Shown here piece after piece: positions 1 through 6,802 of a DNA stretch of 9,893 nt. How positions within the stretch are numbered: position 1 is the first letter of the stretch; each line of letters starts with the position of its first letter. The notes below the pieces were generated by a model, which saw only the letters and a program-made list of their open reading frames with translations, did not search any database and was not told the origin of the DNA. Source of the stretch: Cyanobacteria bacterium UBA9579 (lineage in GTDB: Bacteria; Cyanobacteriota; Vampirovibrionia; Gastranaerophilales; UBA9579); contig DNSU01000077.1 of assembly GCA_003499585.1 (NCBI GenBank), positions 4,911 to 14,803 on the forward strand, in the 5' to 3' direction. Both the position numbers and the translations under genes were made by a program.

Positions 1-223
1 GTCTAGTAACTGTTTCCTCTTCTACTACTGTTCGCTCCGAAGTTTCCGGTGGCTGCTGGGCTTGTTCCTGCACCGTTACCTGAACATTCTCAGTTGTTTG
101 GTTTAATCCTTCCGGAGCCTCTGTTCTGCTCAGGAAATATATAAATGCAATGATACCTATAACCAAAATTAAGAAAATAATTATCCCTGCCAATAAACCA
201 TTATTTCTTCTATCATCTGCCAT
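1..223 (-). CDS. Single-pass membrane protein of unknown function, 3' end outside the window
   Basis: The minus strand reads openly from an ATG at 223 to the window edge, giving at least 74 residues with no stop. The start is supported by AAGGAG six bases upstream. The protein begins with a short charged head (MADDRRNN), followed by a strongly hydrophobic helix at residues 10-31 and then a hydrophilic stretch rich in Thr, Glu, Gln and Val with Pro-Pro at 58-59. This looks like an N-terminal membrane anchor with the remainder outside the membrane; the Arg pair before the helix favours a cytoplasmic N-terminus. No known domain is recognisable in the visible part, so function is unknown. It is divergent from the sigma factor gene. 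Existence as a gene is fairly secure; identity is open. Confidence 0.75.
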   Translation of the reverse strand, partial: MADDRRNNGLLAGIIIFLILVIGIIAFIYFLSRTEAPEGLNQTTENVQVTVQEQAQQPPETSERTVVEEETVTR

Positions 224-268
224 ATCTTCTCCTTACTTTAATTCAAATTTCTTTTATCTTACCGGGTT

Positions 269-297
269 ATTATATGACTTTAGCTAGTCCTTTAAAA
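269..297 (-). promoter_or_regulatory. Candidate promoter for the membrane protein at 1-223
   Basis: On the minus strand a perfect TATAAT lies at 274-269, with an AT-rich TTTAAA at 296-291 sixteen bases upstream as a weak -35. Transcription would start near 262, leaving a leader of about 40 nt. The -10 match is exact, but the -35 is poor and the region is AT-rich, so this is a candidate only. Confidence 0.4.
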
Positions 298-472
298 TTC
301 ATCTGACGGGTAATCAAATTGGACAAAGTGATATTGTCTTAAAGAATTAAAATAACTTTCCTGCTCATCACATCCGGTTATTTTGCTATATAAAACTACA
401 ATTTATTTTTTTCACCAGAAATAAGAATGAATTATACTTTTTGGCAAACATACAAAGAAACAAAATAATGCC

Positions 473-589
473 TTATTCGTCCAAATTAATATAGAAACTT
501 TATTCCAAATTGAAAATGGTATAAATAATCTTTAAAGCAAACTTAATCACTCCCAATATAATTCTCCAACACGGGTAGAGGACGAATAA
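473..589. repeat. 10-bp perfect inverted repeat with 97-nt spacer upstream of the sigma gene
   Basis: TTATTCGTCC at 473-482 is the exact reverse complement of GGACGAATAA at 580-589. The right arm ends two bases before the AAGGAAGG ribosome binding site (592-599). Both arms would be in one RNA only if transcription starts upstream of 473, for example from the TATACT at 433-438. Otherwise they are separated DNA half-sites flanking the promoter candidates. The repeat is seen directly; its function is inferred. Confidence 0.4.
517..562 (+). promoter_or_regulatory. Candidate promoters of the sigma factor gene
   Basis: Two -10 candidates precede the sigma gene: an extended -10 (TGG then TATAAA, 517-525) and a perfect TATAAT at 557-562. 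Neither has a convincing -35 at 16-18 bases. The nearer one would give a leader of about 35 nt. Which is used cannot be decided from sequence alone. Confidence 0.35.
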
Positions 590-603
590 AGAAGGAAGGT
601 AAA

Positions 604-1629
604 ATGGCTATACCAGAAATTGCAAAACTTAATAAGAAATCAGTGGAGCCGGATTTTGACTATCTGGCAGATCTTGAAGAAGATGATGATCTTGAGCATG
701 AGGTAGACATAAAGGATGATATTATCGATGATGATATTATTGAAAGTCCTATCCCGGCTAAACGTAAAAAAGCTATAACCAAAGAGTTTAAAGCTGATGA
801 CATTTTGCAGATGTACCTCAGAGATGTTGGCCGTAAACGCATGTTAACTTCTGCTGAGGAGATTGAACTTGGTAGAAAAATTAAAGAAGGCCCAAGAAAA
901 GAAGCACAGGAAGCAAAAAACAGGCTAATTCAAGCTAACTTAAGATTAGTAGTCAGTATTGCCAAGAAATATGTTGGTCAAGGTGTACTCTTTATGGATC
1001 TGGTTCAAGAAGGCAGTCTTGGTTTAATGCGAGCATCTGAAAGATTTGACTATAGACGTGGTTTTAAATTTAGCACATATGCTACATGGTGGATCAGACA
1101 GACCATAATTCGCTGTATAGCTAATACATCAAGAACCATCCGAATTCCTGTTCATATGTCAGATAAAATTAGACAGCTTAAGAAACTTAAAGTTGAATTA
1201 GCTCTCGAATTAGGGCGTGAACCCAGCCTGGAAGAACTAAGCAAAAAAATGCAGATACCAAAGGATAAAGTTGCCAATATCAAAAAAGCAATGTCAAGAG
1301 AACCAATAAGCCTTGATATGCCAATTGGCGAAGACTTATTCCTGGAAGATTATGTGCCTGACAGCACACATACCACTCCGCATAATAAGGCTGTCAGCAG
1401 CTTATTACACGAGGATATTAATGAAGCTTTGTCAGTACTTTCCATCCGTGAGCAAAAAATAATTAAAGAAAGATTTGGCTTAAACGGTGGAAGCAGCAAA
1501 ACTTTAGAAGAACTCGGCAGAATGTTCGGTTTTTCCAAAGAAAGAATCAGACAAATTGAAGATACAGCTATCAAAAAGCTTAGGGCTTCTCAACAGGCAA
1601 AGCACCTGAAAGAATACATTTCAACATAA
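604..1629 (+). CDS. RpoD-like RNA polymerase sigma factor (sigma-70 family, probably group 2)
   Basis: This 341-residue protein directs core RNA polymerase to promoters. Region 1.2 is at residues 64-97 ([17 protein letters not shown]). Region 2 at 110-185 has the RpoD-like core and melting segment [13 protein letters not shown]. Region 3 is about 186-245, and region 4 about 266-330 with the -35 helix-turn-helix [10 protein letters not shown]. The N-terminus lacks region 1.1 and carries a very acidic segment (17-47). The start is set by AAGGAAGG shortly before the ATG. In region 2.4 the position of E. coli Thr440 is Ile169, while Gln437 is kept as Gln166; in region 4.2 the position of Arg584 is Lys312. 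The short length, the [11 protein letters not shown] signature and these substitutions resemble cyanobacterial group 2 sigma factors. It could still be the principal sigma factor of the organism, so no symbol is given. Confidence 0.93.
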   Translation: MAIPEIAKLNKKSVEPDFDYLADLEEDDDLEHEVDIKDDIIDDDIIESPIPAKRKKAITKEFKADDILQMYLRDVGRKRMLTSAEEIELGRKIKEGPRKEAQEAKNRLIQANLRLVVSIAKKYVGQGVLFMDLVQEGSLGLMRASERFDYRRGFKFSTYATWWIRQTIIRCIANTSRTIRIPVHMSDKIRQLKKLKVELALELGREPSLEELSKKMQIPKDKVANIKKAMSREPISLDMPIGEDLFLEDYVPDSTHTTPHNKAVSSLLHEDINEALSVLSIREQKIIKERFGLNGGSSKTLEELGRMFGFSKERIRQIEDTAIKKLRASQQAKHLKEYIST

Positions 1630-1644
1630 ATTGATCTAACTAAC

Positions 1645-1679
1645 ACAATAGAACCACCTGCAAAGGTGGTTTTTATTGT
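1645..1679 (+). terminator. Rho-independent terminator of the sigma factor gene
   Basis: AACCACCT (1652-1659) and AGGTGGTT (1664-1671) form an 8-bp stem closed by a GCAA (GNRA) tetraloop and followed by a short T-rich tract. Flanking ACAATA and TATTGT extend the stem with a bulge, so the palindrome is longer than the core. It begins about 15 bases after the sigma stop codon. Confidence 0.85.
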
Positions 1680-1729
1680 ATGTAAAAGATAAAATACGAC
1701 TAAAGATAGTAAAAAGGATCAGAGAAATA

Positions 1730-2521
1730 ATGTTTATTAAAAATCTCTTTAACAGCCTCGATTTCTGGCTTAGAAGAAAAATAAAGTTTTCAAGGGGGAC
1801 TTATTTTATAAAAAATGAGCCTAAAACAGAGCTGTTTGATCATCTTAATAATAAAGACAGGCAAGCAGCAGAACTAAAAGAGAGAGAATATTTCCAAAGA
1901 TATAACCTTTACGAGCTTAAAGATAATTCAACAAGAAGAAATTATCTTGAAAACCTGTATACTATCGAACTTTTAGAACAAAACCTGAACCCATCTCCAT
2001 CAAATAAAGATATCTCTATCCTTGACATAGGCTCTAAAAACTGGTTTTACGCTGAAGGAGAATATAATTTCTTTAAATATGCTAATTTTGATAAAACTAT
2101 TCAACTAACAGGCATTGAAATAGATGCATACAGATTATACACAAACCTGTATTCCAGATATGATTATGCCAAAGCTTATATTAAAAATCTTGAAAACACT
2201 AGCTATATTGCAGATGATTTAATGAACCATCAGGGTCAATATGACTACATAACCTGGTTCTTACCTTTTGTAACCCCAAATCCGTTATTAAACTGGGGAC
2301 TTCCTCTTAAACATTTTAAACCTGAAGATATGTTATGCAAAGCCTATAACCTCTTAAAGCCTGGCGGCAAAATGCTTATAGTTAATCAGGGTGAAAAAGA
2401 GCATTTAATACAAAAAAAATTACTTGAATCTTTAAACATTAATTATGACTCTAAAGGAGAGTTTGAAAGCATTTTTCTTTATTATAATTATAAAAGATTT
2501 ATTACAGTGGTGAATAAATAA
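1730..2521 (+). CDS. Class I SAM-dependent methyltransferase-like protein
   Basis: The protein has 263 residues from the ATG at 1730. Motifs resemble a Rossmann-fold methyltransferase: ILDIGSKNW at 97-105 where motif I lies, GIEID at 128-132 (acidic end of strand 2), YDYITWFLPFVTP at 171-183, and LLKPGGKMLIVNQG at 208-221, the usual post-motif strand. Motif I is degenerate: the glycine-rich DxGxGxG reads DIGSKNW, which may weaken cofactor binding. The N-terminal 90 residues are basic and match nothing I recognise. The frame is open upstream to a TTG at 1676, but that lies in the sigma terminator; the ATG at 1730 has AAAGGA 11 bases upstream. Substrate is unknown. It follows the sigma gene on the same strand but beyond a terminator, so it is probably a separate unit. 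It converges with the DUF4013-like gene, with 16 bp between the stop codons. Confidence 0.7.
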   Translation: MFIKNLFNSLDFWLRRKIKFSRGTYFIKNEPKTELFDHLNNKDRQAAELKEREYFQRYNLYELKDNSTRRNYLENLYTIELLEQNLNPSPSNKDISILDIGSKNWFYAEGEYNFFKYANFDKTIQLTGIEIDAYRLYTNLYSRYDYAKAYIKNLENTSYIADDLMNHQGQYDYITWFLPFVTPNPLLNWGLPLKHFKPEDMLCKAYNLLKPGGKMLIVNQGEKEHLIQKKLLESLNINYDSKGEFESIFLYYNYKRFITVVNK

Positions 2522-2537
2522 CCTATATTAAGGCTTC

Positions 2538-3332
2538 TTAATCTTTTAAGATCGAATTTTTATAAACTTGAGAAACAATATTAAAGCATATGAGATTATA
2601 TAAGAAAATCAAAAATGGTAATAAAGCTACACCAATAATAGTTAGAACACTAATTATATACAAAAATATAAAGATAATATCTATAATAATGATAACAAAC
2701 GTAGCTATTAGAAACTCTTTCCAGCCTTTTAAAATTCGCCTGATGATATTAATAAGATCAAATGCATCCCCAATACTAAATCTTTCTGCATATGATGCCA
2801 TAATATAAGGGGATATGGCTTTTATTATCATAGATATGGCAATAATAATAAATATCACAATAGCTGGCTCTTGTTGAAAAATAAAATATGGATTGTAAAA
2901 GTCAGATAATTCAAGATAATCATCCCAAATTAAGTAACCTAGAAAGATCAATAAACCTGATAGAAGAGTTAGAATATATCCAATATTAATTAAGAGATTT
3001 TTAACTCCAAGTTTAAAGAATTTCAGATAGTTATTTTCCCATTCAGGCAGAATATATTCGTTTCTTGTTATTAAAGTATGCATTGATTGAATAAAAAAGC
3101 CTAAAGGAAATAGGTAGAATATCCAACTTAAAGCATAAGAACCTATGTCTATTACATTAACAGTGGTCTGACTTAGATGAAACCCTGAGAATTTTAACAT
3201 TATTAGAAGTAAATAACCTAATAACCCTATCAATAGGCTTAAAGCACAAAAGACACCACCTATAAATATATTAATTATCCAATTAGAATCATTAAATGGA
3301 AATATAAAAGCTCTTTTTATATCAATCTTCAT
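2538..3332 (-). CDS. DUF4013-like multi-pass membrane protein
   Basis: The protein has 264 residues from the ATG at 3332 and about six hydrophobic segments (roughly 22-47, 65-83, 112-135, 156-178, 206-228 and 230-254). The start MKIDIKRAFIFPFND..W followed by IGG, and the later LPEWEN...FKLGVK (95-111), resemble the DUF4013 family of membrane proteins, which has no established function. ATG 3332 is chosen because the family pattern begins there and AAAGG lies eight bases upstream; in-frame ATGs at 3350 and 3398 would extend it into the preceding gene. With this start it overlaps the TPR gene by 11 nt, implying translational coupling. Membrane localisation is secure; the family call is from memory of the pattern. 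Confidence 0.75.
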   Translation of the reverse strand: MKIDIKRAFIFPFNDSNWIINIFIGGVFCALSLLIGLLGYLLLIMLKFSGFHLSQTTVNVIDIGSYALSWIFYLFPLGFFIQSMHTLITRNEYILPEWENNYLKFFKLGVKNLLINIGYILTLLSGLLIFLGYLIWDDYLELSDFYNPYFIFQQEPAIVIFIIIAISMIIKAISPYIMASYAERFSIGDAFDLINIIRRILKGWKEFLIATFVIIIIDIIFIFLYIISVLTIIGVALLPFLIFLYNLICFNIVSQVYKNSILKD

Positions 3333-4668
3333 CCTTATGGCCTTTATCATCTTCTTTATTTTTACAGGAGTGTGTTGTAGATGCGAGTAGTAGATCATTT
3401 AATGGCTTGGAATAGCCGGAAGCTTTAATTTCAATACCATAACCTTTCCTGTATAAAGGAATTGCCTCATCACATTCGCCCATTTCTTTGAGTATATTTG
3501 CAAGTACAACATAAGAATTACCTAAATAATAATCATTCTGCTTGTTAGGAAATTTTTTCTCATATATTTCTATTGCTTGCTTAGCAAAAGGGAGAGCTTC
3601 CTTATATCTCTTTTGTTTGTAGAGTGAATAAGCGTACATTCTATATGCTGACGTTAATTCCCAATTTAAATTGTATTCTCCCCCATAAGCTATTGCTTTT
3701 TTATAATATAAATCAGCTAAATCATAGATGCTATTAGCACTATATACACCAGCAATATCACTATATCCCCTACAAATACCACCTTTATTACCAAGGCCTT
3801 TATAAATTTTTATAGCTTTTTCTGACAAGTGGATTTTTTCAGTTAAATTGCCTTCCCCTTTACTTGCAAGCATAAGATAGGTATTAGCCAAAATAGAATA
3901 ATGCATATTTGAGTTACTAACATTGTTAAAATCCAACAGTTTTTCATATAACTCTTTGGCCTTTCTTAAATAAAATAGAGATTTTGCTGTGTTTTTCCTT
4001 AAATTATAGTGAAGTCCAAGATTATAGTATATTTTTCCGACCGTCAAAGTTTCTTTATCTGACTTTTTAGCAGCTTTTAAACCTTTTAAATAATACCTTC
4101 TTTCTTCAAGAAGCTTTCCGGAATTTCCAGCTTGAACACCCATGCTATTGTACACTTGAGGAGAAAATTTAAGCTGCATAGCACTAGAATTAAATATCAA
4201 TGTTGCCAAAAATAATAAAATCAAAAATAAAGTCGCATATTTAGGATTATCTGCCGTATCTACTTGTGTTGAATTTTCCCATAAAGATCTACTTTTAAAA
4301 GCATACAGGAATAAAATACTATAAAGAGGAAAACTTAGCACACAGTCATATACTGCATCAATGTATAAGAGCCCAAATTGTGTACATTTAACGTATAAAT
4401 ACAAAAACTTGAATAAAACACTAACTATAAAAATTTCACGCCAAAATAGCCCGGTAAAAATGCGTTTCCTATTGCAAAAACCAAAAACGCCTGTTATTAA
4501 CAGTAATAAAGATAAATAGGCTATTCCATCAAGTTTTATTGCAGAAGCTGTAAATAAAAAACTTAATAATAAAAAAAATGAATAAATTCCAAAATATAAA
4601 ATACCTGAAATCCATAATAATTCAGGTATTTTAAGTTTTAAATGCTTCAAATACTCTATTAAAAACAT
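3322..4668 (-). CDS. Membrane-anchored tetratricopeptide-repeat (TPR) protein
   Basis: This 448-residue protein has an N-terminal half with about five hydrophobic helices (near 20-41, 47-65, 78-93, 99-124 and 143-162). A soluble C-terminal half holds TPR-like repeats, clearest at 211-244, 300-333, 338-371 (RYKEALPFAKQAIEIYEKKF) and 382-413 (ECDEAIPLYRKGY). The extreme C-terminus is very hydrophilic (KNKEDDKGHKDED). TPR units mediate protein-protein contacts, so a membrane-tethered scaffold or partner-binding role is likely, but no partner is identifiable. The ATG has GGAAAG about eight bases upstream. The 3' end overlaps the DUF4013-like gene by 11 nt, so the two proteins probably work together. 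It is divergent from the ribbon-helix-helix gene. Confidence 0.82.
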   Translation of the reverse strand: MFLIEYLKHLKLKIPELLWISGILYFGIYSFFLLLSFLFTASAIKLDGIAYLSLLLLITGVFGFCNRKRIFTGLFWREIFIVSVLFKFLYLYVKCTQFGLLYIDAVYDCVLSFPLYSILFLYAFKSRSLWENSTQVDTADNPKYATLFLILLFLATLIFNSSAMQLKFSPQVYNSMGVQAGNSGKLLEERRYYLKGLKAAKKSDKETLTVGKIYYNLGLHYNLRKNTAKSLFYLRKAKELYEKLLDFNNVSNSNMHYSILANTYLMLASKGEGNLTEKIHLSEKAIKIYKGLGNKGGICRGYSDIAGVYSANSIYDLADLYYKKAIAYGGEYNLNWELTSAYRMYAYSLYKQKRYKEALPFAKQAIEIYEKKFPNKQNDYYLGNSYVVLANILKEMGECDEAIPLYRKGYGIEIKASGYSKPLNDLLLASTTHSCKNKEDDKGHKDED

Positions 4669-4699
4669 TGCTTAAACTTTCCAGACAATATAATTGATA

Positions 4700-4730
4700 A
4701 GTATAACATATCAAATTCATTATTTTGCAA
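4700..4730 (-). promoter_or_regulatory. Candidate extended -10 promoter for the TPR/DUF4013 operon
   Basis: On the minus strand TGT followed by TATACT (4705-4700) makes an extended -10. TTGCAA at 4730-4725 is a possible -35 with a long 19-bp spacer. The leader would be about 25 nt. The extended -10 makes this reasonable despite the spacing. Confidence 0.4.
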
Positions 4731-4739
4731 ATTTTCATC

Positions 4740-4751
4740 ATATCGATATCG
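4740..4751. promoter_or_regulatory. Candidate operator: ATATCG tandem repeat and palindrome
   Basis: ATATCG occurs twice in tandem (4740-4751). The same bases form two overlapping perfect palindromes, ATATCGATAT (4740-4749) and CGATATCG (4744-4751). It abuts the candidate -35 of the ribbon-helix-helix gene, between the two divergent promoters. RHH proteins commonly bind short tandem or palindromic sites and often repress their own genes. Assignment as operator is inference. Confidence 0.35.
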
Positions 4752-4787
4752 TTACAAAATAGTGAATATAAAATATAATGCTATAAT
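4752..4787 (+). promoter_or_regulatory. Candidate promoter of the RHH-PilZ operon
   Basis: TTACAA (4752-4757) and TATAAT (4774-4779) are spaced by 16 bp. A second TATAAT at 4782-4787 is preceded by TGC, making a perfect extended -10. Either would give a leader of roughly 35-45 nt before the RHH start codon. Confidence 0.55.
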
Positions 4788-4827
4788 ATATACAAACACT
4801 AATAATTAGGGATCAGGAGGGAATTGT

Positions 4828-5016
4828 ATGGCAAAAGTTCTTATTTCAATGTCAGATGAATTTTTAAACATGATTGACTCTTTCGCAACTAACGAACAAA
4901 GAACCCGCAGCGAATTGGTCAGAGAAGCATTGAGAAATTATATCAGAAGAAGCAGGGTTTCTAATCCTGAATTAAATCAAAAAAGAGCAGAAACACTTGA
5001 AAATTTACTGGATTAA
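4828..5016 (+). CDS. Ribbon-helix-helix (CopG/MetJ/Arc-type) transcriptional regulator
   Basis: The protein has 62 residues. KVLISMS at 3-9 fits the DNA-contacting beta-strand of the RHH fold, followed by a helix (DEFLNMIDSFATNE) and the second helix with the hallmark RTRSELVREALRNYIRR (25-41). The remaining 20 residues are charged and may be a flexible tail. Such proteins act as dimers, binding DNA with a two-stranded sheet, and serve as repressors or antitoxins. A perfect AGGAGG seven bases upstream fixes the ATG. It is 16 bp upstream of the PilZ gene, so the two are probably co-transcribed. No toxin of a known family is adjacent, so a plain regulator is favoured over an antitoxin. Confidence 0.85.
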   Translation: MAKVLISMSDEFLNMIDSFATNEQRTRSELVREALRNYIRRSRVSNPELNQKRAETLENLLD

Positions 5017-5032
5017 GCTTTAAGAGAACGCT

Positions 5033-5713
5033 ATGGCAGATATATACGACTTTATAAAAGAACTTGCAAAAATAGATATCGAGTTTGAGGATAGAGAAGA
5101 TAAGTTCTACTCTTTAAAAAGCTATGTAAAAAGAGTCGAAGAAAACCGTATACTTATTGATACTCCTAGTCATAAAGGAACTACCTATCATATTCCTATT
5201 GGACAGGTAATCAGTCTGGGAATTCATGCGCAAGACGGGATTTATTTAGGTGAAAGCAAGATTATTGACAAGGAACTATCAAGTATATCAGGTCTATGGA
5301 TTTGTTATCCTTACTATACACAGCATGTTCAAAGAAGAGAATATCTAAGAGTTCCTTTAAGCATTGAAGCAGAAATTATATTGTTTGAAAACATAGAAAA
5401 GACCAAGCGAAGAACCCAGAAAATAAAGATAAGAGATATTAGCGGAAGCGGTTTTAGTTATTTCTCAACTAAACCTCTACTTCAATATTATGATATTGAA
5501 TGTAAAATATATCTCAATGACTCTGATGATGAACCAATAATCTCAAGATGCGAGCATGTTTACAGCAACAAACTGACTTCAGATAATGAAACAAAGTATA
5601 TCAACGCCTTTGCATTCATCGATATCCCGCAAAAAGATGTAGAAAGACTAGTAAAAGCCAGTTTTAAATATCAGGTAGAACTAAGAAGAAGAGGCTTTGT
5701 AGCTGAAATGTAA
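5033..5713 (+). CDS. PilZ-domain c-di-GMP-binding protein with YcgR-like architecture
   Basis: The protein has 226 residues in two parts: an N-terminal beta-rich segment (about 25-95) resembling the YcgR/PilZN-type domain, and a C-terminal PilZ domain (about 97-220). Both c-di-GMP contacts are intact: the RxxxR motif at R102-R106 (QRREYLRV) and DxSxxG at D135-G140 (DISGSG). Family members bind c-di-GMP and change motility, adhesion or secretion; YcgR acts as a flagellar brake in enterobacteria. The target here is unknown, as no flagellar or pilus gene is in the window. It follows the RHH gene by 16 bp with a weak AAGAGA ribosome binding site, and ends just before a terminator shared with the converging ribosomal operon. 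Confidence 0.85.
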   Translation: MADIYDFIKELAKIDIEFEDREDKFYSLKSYVKRVEENRILIDTPSHKGTTYHIPIGQVISLGIHAQDGIYLGESKIIDKELSSISGLWICYPYYTQHVQRREYLRVPLSIEAEIILFENIEKTKRRTQKIKIRDISGSGFSYFSTKPLLQYYDIECKIYLNDSDDEPIISRCEHVYSNKLTSDNETKYINAFAFIDIPQKDVERLVKASFKYQVELRRRGFVAEM

Positions 5714-5731
5714 TTTTTACATACTATTCAT

Positions 5732-5770
5732 ACAAAAAGAAGGAGTTTAATATAAACTCCTTCTTTTTGT
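5732..5770. terminator. Bidirectional terminator, 18-bp perfect hairpin
   Basis: Positions 5732-5749 are the exact reverse complement of 5753-5770, leaving a 3-nt loop (ATA). The stem has an A-rich left end and T-rich right end (ACAAAAAGAAGG... / ...CCTTCTTTTTGT), so each strand presents a U-rich 3' side. It sits between the converging stops of the PilZ gene (5713) and L18 (5788) and can serve both transcripts. Confidence 0.9.
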
Positions 5771-5787
5771 TAATACTAATTATTAAA

Positions 5788-6156
5788 TTAGAACACTAAG
5801 CCGCCTTCTCTAGCTGCATCAGCAAGAGCTGCAATTCTACCATGATATAAGAAGCCGCCTCTGTCAAATACTACAGATTCAACACCAGCTTTTTTTGCTC
5901 TTTCAGCAAGAAGTTTACCAACTTCTTTAGCTGCATCTATATCACCACCATGCGGAAGACGCTCTTTTAATGTTGGTTCTGTGGTACCAGCACTAGCAAC
6001 TGTAACACCTTTTATGTCATCAATAATCTGAGCATAGATATGCTTATTGCTTCTGTAAACACTTAATCTTGGTCTTTGTGGAGTACCACTAAGGTTTACT
6101 CTGATTCTGCTATGTCTTTTTGCCGCTATTTCTTTTCTATTTTTCTGTTTAATCAT
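5788..6156 (-). CDS. rplR: 50S ribosomal protein L18
   Basis: The protein has 122 residues, close to the usual bacterial length. It binds 5S rRNA in the central protuberance together with L5. Recognisable stretches are [21 protein letters not shown] (split at 23-43), VASAGTTEP, and the C-terminal [21 protein letters not shown] ending in GLVF, typical of the family. The start ATG has AGGTGA eight bases upstream, and the gene follows L6 by 16 bp. It is the last gene of the ribosomal cluster here: S5, which normally follows, is absent and a terminator lies 18 bp beyond the stop. Confidence 0.97.
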   Translation of the reverse strand: MIKQKNRKEIAAKRHSRIRVNLSGTPQRPRLSVYRSNKHIYAQIIDDIKGVTVASAGTTEPTLKERLPHGGDIDAAKEVGKLLAERAKKAGVESVVFDRGGFLYHGRIAALADAAREGGLVF

Positions 6157-6172
6157 AATTATTCACCTAAGC

Positions 6173-6709
6173 CTATTTACCTGTTTTACCTGCTTTTTTA
6201 CGTATATGTTCACCTTGATATCTGATACCTTTACCTTTATAAACTTCAGGAGGTCTCTTACTGCGAATTAAAGCAGCGATATCACCAACTAATTGTTTAT
6301 CAGCACCGGTTACAGTAATTTTATTTGTACCTTCTACTTTTATATCTATACCAGCAGGAGGGTCAACTTTGACAGGATGACTATAACCAAGAGAAAGATT
6401 TAGTACGTTTCCTTCTTTTGCAGCCCTGTATCCTACACCGTGGATTTCAAGATTTTTTGAAAAACCTGTGTTTACACCATTAATAAGGTTATAAACAAGG
6501 GTACGGCTTAAACCATGAAGTGCTCTTGTTTTACGCTCTTCATTAATTCTTTCGAGGATTACTTTACCATCTTCCTGTTTAACAGCTATTTCAGGTCTGA
6601 TTGTTACACTTAAAGTTCCTAAAGGCCCTTTAGCAGTAACAGTATTATTCACAACTTTAACTTCAACTTTATCTGGAATTACTACTGGGGCTTTTCCAAT
6701 TCTGGACAT
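6173..6709 (-). CDS. rplF: 50S ribosomal protein L6
   Basis: The protein has 178 residues, the standard length, starting [15 protein letters not shown]. It has the two-domain L6 fold, with [15 protein letters not shown] in the N-terminal part and the conserved end [27 protein letters not shown] spread over the last residues. It binds 23S rRNA near the sarcin-ricin loop and factor-binding site. The ATG has GGAG about 10 bases upstream. It lies 91 bp downstream of S8, an unusually wide gap for this operon. Confidence 0.97.
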   Translation of the reverse strand: MSRIGKAPVVIPDKVEVKVVNNTVTAKGPLGTLSVTIRPEIAVKQEDGKVILERINEERKTRALHGLSRTLVYNLINGVNTGFSKNLEIHGVGYRAAKEGNVLNLSLGYSHPVKVDPPAGIDIKVEGTNKITVTGADKQLVGDIAALIRSKRPPEVYKGKGIRYQGEHIRKKAGKTGK

Positions 6710-6800
6710 TTTAACTTGTCTCCATTTCCCGATATATTTAACTAACTTCTCCCTAAAACTTTTCTCGGAATTACGAATTAGGAATAGGTGATTATATCAT
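6710..6800 (-). other. Long S8-L6 intercistronic spacer
   Basis: The 91-nt gap holds part of the 17-nt near-palindrome at 6786-6802, short direct repeats of TAATTC on the minus strand, and the L6 ribosome binding site. No ORF of meaningful size is seen. A TATAAT on the minus strand just after the S8 stop could be a -10 but has no checked -35. Confidence 0.5.
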
Positions 6801-6802
6801 CT
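6786..6802 (-). repeat. 17-nt near-palindrome, copy 4, overlapping the S8 stop codon
   Basis: On the plus strand AGGTGAT (6786-6792), a TAT spacer and ATCATCT (6796-6802) form an inverted repeat with one imperfect position (6800). It matches the copy at the L5 stop in 15 of 17 positions and, like that copy, overlaps the stop codon of the preceding gene (S8, stop 6801-6803). In the transcript the mismatch would be A-C, so the RNA stem is weaker. Confidence 0.5.

Larger units (their letters stand above)
224..603. other. Divergent intergenic region with candidate promoters, no gene seen
   Basis: This 380-bp gap separates two divergently transcribed genes. It contains no convincing ORF with a ribosome binding site. 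It holds the minus-strand promoter candidate at 269-297, several plus-strand -10-like sequences (TATACT at 433-438, an extended -10 TGGTATAAA at 517-525, TATAAT at 557-562) and a 10-bp inverted repeat (473-482 and 580-589). No tRNA or recognisable riboswitch was seen. Confidence 0.6.

Noticed and set aside
322..338. GACAA...TTGTC inverted repeat as an operator
   Set aside because: Arms of five bases are expected by chance in a region of this size.
660..842. Minus-strand ORF inside the sigma factor gene
   Set aside because: It is antisense to a clear sigma factor domain and its protein is low-complexity Ser/Arg, the complement of the acidic segment.
1350..1574. Minus-strand ORF inside the sigma factor gene
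   Set aside because: It is the complement of the conserved region 4 coding sequence, with no family resemblance.
1676..1729. TTG-initiated N-terminal extension of the methyltransferase-like protein
   Set aside because: The TTG lies in the terminator stem region of the sigma gene and has no ribosome binding site.
2527..2542. Hairpin ATTAAG-GCTT-CTTAAT between converging genes as a terminator
   Set aside because: It is only a 6-bp AT-rich stem with a short T stretch; too weak to call, although convergent genes need a terminator here.
2590..2808. Plus-strand ORF of 72 codons
   Set aside because: It is the antisense of the DUF4013-like gene, whose membrane-protein pattern is convincing; no ribosome binding site supports it.
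4828..5713. Toxin-antitoxin pair (RHH antitoxin plus downstream toxin)
   Set aside because: The downstream gene is a PilZ protein with intact c-di-GMP motifs and no resemblance to known toxins.
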